Positions 7,635 through 9,656 of a stretch of 9,656 nt of DNA are shown in pieces. The stretch comes from REEB426 sp964551975 (lineage in GTDB: Bacteria; Actinomycetota; Actinomycetes; S36-B12), in assembly GCA_964551975.1 (NCBI GenBank), contig CAZKFI010000079.1, forward strand, positions 1-9,656, written 5' to 3'. The translations under genes were made by a program, and so were the position numbers. Within the stretch, counting starts at the first letter, position 1, and the number at the start of each line of letters is the position of its first letter. The notes beneath the pieces were generated by a model that was not told where the DNA came from, searched no databases, and saw only the letters and a list, made by a program, of their open reading frames with translations.

Positions 7635-7703
7635 GGCCCATCGTCCCAAAGGTGCCCGCGAGAACGATTGTGTTGATCAAACGCGGGGTTGATTCCACAA
7701 AGA

Positions 7704-7786
7704 GGGAAGCCCGTGCGGCTGGGGGGCTGTCGCACGGGCTTCCGGGACCTTTCGGTCCTGCCGCCCGGGGGGGTGGGCGACGCCGT
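7704..7786 (-). ncRNA. 6C RNA (actinobacterial C-loop small RNA)
   Basis: Read on the - strand, this stretch forms three hairpins. The first (7781-7760) has a 7-bp stem with the loop ACCCCCCC. A short middle hairpin GGACC-GAAA-GGTCC (7758-7745) has a GNRA loop. The third (7743-7705) has a perfect 13-bp stem (GGAAGCCCGTGCG with its complement) and a 13-base loop containing CCCCCC. Two hairpins with six or more C in each loop define the actinobacterial 6C RNA (B11 in mycobacteria), thought to act in trans by pairing C-rich loops with G-rich mRNA sites. Strand choice: the first stem contains a pair that is G-U on the - strand but C-A on +, and the C loops exist only on -. The last hairpin is followed by CTCTTT, a weak U-run, so it may double as terminator. 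Exact ends are estimates; I see no convincing promoter. Confidence 0.82.
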
Positions 7787-7808
7787 CATTCTGCCTTATC
7801 GCGATTGC

Positions 7809-7845
7809 GGTTGTCCCGGTAACCACAGGTTGTTCACCCGCAACC
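7809..7845. promoter_or_regulatory. Two adjacent GGTT/AACC inverted repeats in the divergent intergenic region
   Basis: GGTT-N8-AACC (7809-7824) and GGTTG-N8-CAACC (7828-7845) have centres 20 bp apart. They lie between the 6C-like RNA and the divergent oxidoreductase gene. They could be paired operator half-sites, but such short arms may arise by chance. Confidence 0.25.
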
Positions 7846-7868
7846 CCCGCTGCTGATTTACTCAGGCG

Positions 7869-8999
7869 GTGGCCGCCCTGAACGAATTTTCCCCCGAAAG
7901 CCCCAAATCACCCGTTCGCGTGGTCCTGCTGGGCTACGGCCTCGCCGGGCGTGTCTTCCACGCCCCCCTCATCGGGGCAACGCCAGGCATGGAAGTGACG
8001 GCTGTGGTCACTGGGAATCCCCAACGACAGGAGCAGGTGCGATCCGATCTTCCCCAGGCGCAGATTCTCACCACCCCGGAGCAGGCCTGGCAGTCCGGTG
8101 ACTTCGACCTGGCCGTGGTGGCCGGGGCCAACATCACCCACGTTCCGCATGCGAGGGCCGCGCTGGAGCGGGGAATGCATGTGGTCGTCGACAAGCCACT
8201 TGCCCCGAACGCGACCAGTGCCCAGGAATTACGCGATCTGGCCCAAGCCCAGGACCGCCAGCTGCATGTCTTCCAGAACCGCCGATGGGACTCCGACTTC
8301 CTCACCCTGCGGGCGATCGTGAACAGCGGTCAGCTGGGTACTCCCCATCGGCTGGAATCACGATTCGAACGCCTCCGCCCGCAGCTCACCGGTAGCTGGC
8401 GGGAATCCTCAGAGCAGGCCGATCACGGGGGCGTGCTGCTGGATTTCGGAGCACATCTGGTTGACCAGGCCATCGCGCTGCTCGGTCCGGTCGTCACGGT
8501 CACTGCTCAGGTTCGTGCCCTACGCGGTTCGGATATCGCCAACGATGACGCCCTGCTGCTGCTGGGGCACAGCTCCGGCGCAGTGAGTTATCTCAGCGGG
8601 AGCAGCGTGGCTGCCTTCGGCCAGCCGCGATTCCTGCTGTTGGGTACGCGTGGTGGGTGTCGCATCGATCAACCCGATTCCCAGGAGGCGCAACTGCGCC
8701 AGGGAGCAACGCCACTCGACGCCGGGTTCGGCAACGAACCGCCCGGCAGTGACGCAGTCCTGCAGTACGCCGACACTGCTGGAGTGCTCGTTGACGAGAT
8801 TCGGCCGCGGGCCCAGGGGGCCTGGAGTACCTATTACCCGGCGGTGCGCTCGGCGATACGGGACGCTGGCCCAGCACCGGTGCCGATAGTTGACGTGATC
8901 GCCAACCTGCGGGTTCTGGATGCCGCAGCTCGTTCCGCCCACGAGGCCAGCACGATCAGACTTGACCCTCCGGCCGCTCACGCCGCAGACCCCAGCTGA
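7869..8999 (+). CDS. Gfo/Idh/MocA-family NAD(P)-dependent oxidoreductase (YdgJ-like)
   Basis: 376 aa cytoplasmic dehydrogenase acting on a sugar or cyclitol hydroxyl. The N-terminal Rossmann motif is LLGYGLAGRVFHAPLI (residues 20-35). The catalytic lysine is in VVVDKPLAP (K109). FQNRRWDSDFLTLR (135-148) is a hallmark of the YdgJ / scyllo-inositol-dehydrogenase-like branch, and GGVLLDFGAHLVDQA (187-201) carries the Asp192 and His196 of the active site. Length is close to E. coli YdgJ (about 346 aa) with a longer N-terminus. The GTG at 7869 is the longest start; no clear Shine-Dalgarno precedes it, and a GTG at 7920 would begin just before the Rossmann strand, so the first 15 or so residues are uncertain. 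It is transcribed divergently from the 6C-like RNA and the split-transketolase operon. Its 3' end overlaps the convergent mutarotase-like gene by 44 bases. The substrate is not identified. Confidence 0.9.
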   Translation: MAALNEFSPESPKSPVRVVLLGYGLAGRVFHAPLIGATPGMEVTAVVTGNPQRQEQVRSDLPQAQILTTPEQAWQSGDFDLAVVAGANITHVPHARAALERGMHVVVDKPLAPNATSAQELRDLAQAQDRQLHVFQNRRWDSDFLTLRAIVNSGQLGTPHRLESRFERLRPQLTGSWRESSEQADHGGVLLDFGAHLVDQAIALLGPVVTVTAQVRALRGSDIANDDALLLLGHSSGAVSYLSGSSVAAFGQPRFLLLGTRGGCRIDQPDSQEAQLRQGATPLDAGFGNEPPGSDAVLQYADTAGVLVDEIRPRAQGAWSTYYPAVRSAIRDAGPAPVPIVDVIANLRVLDAAARSAHEASTIRLDPPAAHAADPS

Positions 9000-9656
9000 C
9001 GTCGTGCACTAGAGGCCGCCCCGGCTGGACCATAGGGATTGCACCAGTAAGCGGCTCATTGCTCCCATTCGGCGGCCCAGACTGCGGTTCCACCAGCAGG
9101 AAGTCATCGAGTTCGTCGAAGATGACGAACCAGGGCGCACTGTTGTGCACCTGCATGGTGAGTGCATCGGGCCAGCGGATGACCGCCGGACCGGGTGAGA
9201 TGAACGCGTCATCGAAGGGACCGTCCGCCATGGTCGCTGGACGGAACGCGGCAGTCGGCATGCGTTCATCATCGCGTGGTGCAATTCGGCCCTCCGGCAG
9301 TTGCCACTGACCGCGGCCACCCCGTGCGAGTGTGCGCCGAAACCAGGGATGCCAACCGACCACCGCCGGGAACGCCCCGCGCTCGGCTCGCACTTCGATC
9401 CTGGTACGCAGTAGGCCTGGCTCCAACTGCCAGGTCAGCTGCACGTGACCCGTGAATGGATCCGGCAGTGCACAGGCCAGTACCGCCTGCGAGCTCGTGC
9501 ACTGCAGTACCTGTGTCGTCTCAGCCAACACGGTCCCGTGCAACGCCCAGCCGTCGTAGGTTGCCGGCAGGATCAATGCCGCGGAGTCAGGCATCGTGGT
9601 AATCCGATTACCTCGCAGTCGACCGGCCCACGGCACCATCGGATACATCCCGAACT
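8956..9656 (-). CDS. Aldose 1-epimerase (mutarotase)-like protein (5' partial)
   Basis: Galactose-mutarotase fold enzyme interconverting alpha and beta anomers of an aldose, cut by the right window edge. The frame stays open past the ATG at 9648 (FGMYPMVPWAGRLRG), and that ATG lies within the conserved substrate-binding block PWAGR. The true start, probably 40-70 codons upstream, is therefore outside. Counting from that Met, visible residues are His38 in WALHGTV, the catalytic acid His100 in VVGWHPWFRR and the catalytic base Glu187 in LLVEPQSGPPNGSN. The rest of the beta-sandwich is present to a normal C-terminus. The family includes GalM as well as hexose-6-phosphate epimerases; the EPQSGPP block favours the aldose-1-epimerase side. 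It converges on and overlaps the Gfo/Idh/MocA gene. Confidence 0.87.
   Translation of the reverse strand, partial: FGMYPMVPWAGRLRGNRITTMPDSAALILPATYDGWALHGTVLAETTQVLQCTSSQAVLACALPDPFTGHVQLTWQLEPGLLRTRIEVRAERGAFPAVVGWHPWFRRTLARGGRGQWQLPEGRIAPRDDERMPTAAFRPATMADGPFDDAFISPGPAVIRWPDALTMQVHNSAPWFVIFDELDDFLLVEPQSGPPNGSNEPLTGAIPMVQPGRPLVHDVSWGLRRERPEGQV

Noticed and set aside
7650..7700. Promoter for the transketolase operon (TTGATC-like -35)
   Set aside because: No reasonable -10 element lies at 16-18 bases from it; the match is too weak to annotate.
7705..7743. Rho-independent terminator on the + strand
   Set aside because: The stem is perfect, but on + it is followed by GGGACC with no T-run, and no + strand gene ends before it. 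The C-rich loops and G-U pair favour an RNA on the - strand.

Overview
The window looks like chromosomal DNA of a high-GC Gram-positive bacterium (Actinobacteria). Three things point there: a glycogen/maltose-1-phosphate synthase of the GlgM/GlgA type typical of actinomycetes, a 6C-type small RNA (a class known from actinomycetes), and GC-rich coding sequence with frequent GTG/TTG starts and tightly packed genes. I cannot name the genus. I see no mobile element, CRISPR array, tRNA or rRNA.

Layout. Left part, + strand (1-2033): the 3' part of glgM/glgA, cut by the window edge, overlapping by four bases with an EamA-family membrane transporter. Centre, - strand (7634 down to 2082): five closely spaced genes that read as one operon. 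In transcription order they are the two halves of a split transketolase, a zinc-dependent medium-chain alcohol dehydrogenase, an aldehyde dehydrogenase and a DAO-family FAD oxidoreductase. Just upstream of the operon, on the same strand, is a 6C-like RNA (about 7704-7786) with two C-loop hairpins. Right part: a divergent Gfo/Idh/MocA oxidoreductase (YdgJ-like) on +, converging with and overlapping an aldose-1-epimerase-like gene on - that runs off the right edge.

How the genes may work together (inference). The five-gene operon looks like a catabolic module. A polyol or similar alcohol could be oxidised to a ketone by the alcohol dehydrogenase. The ketone could be cleaved or remodelled by two-carbon transfer on the split transketolase, and the released aldehyde oxidised by the aldehyde dehydrogenase. 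The FAD enzyme could oxidise an amine or hydroxy acid. No kinase lies in the window, and several residues that bind sugar phosphate in classical transketolase are replaced here. A non-phosphorylated or otherwise unusual substrate is therefore plausible. This divergent transketolase and its operon are the best candidate for an undescribed system. The Gfo/Idh/MocA and mutarotase-like genes fit a general sugar/polyol setting.
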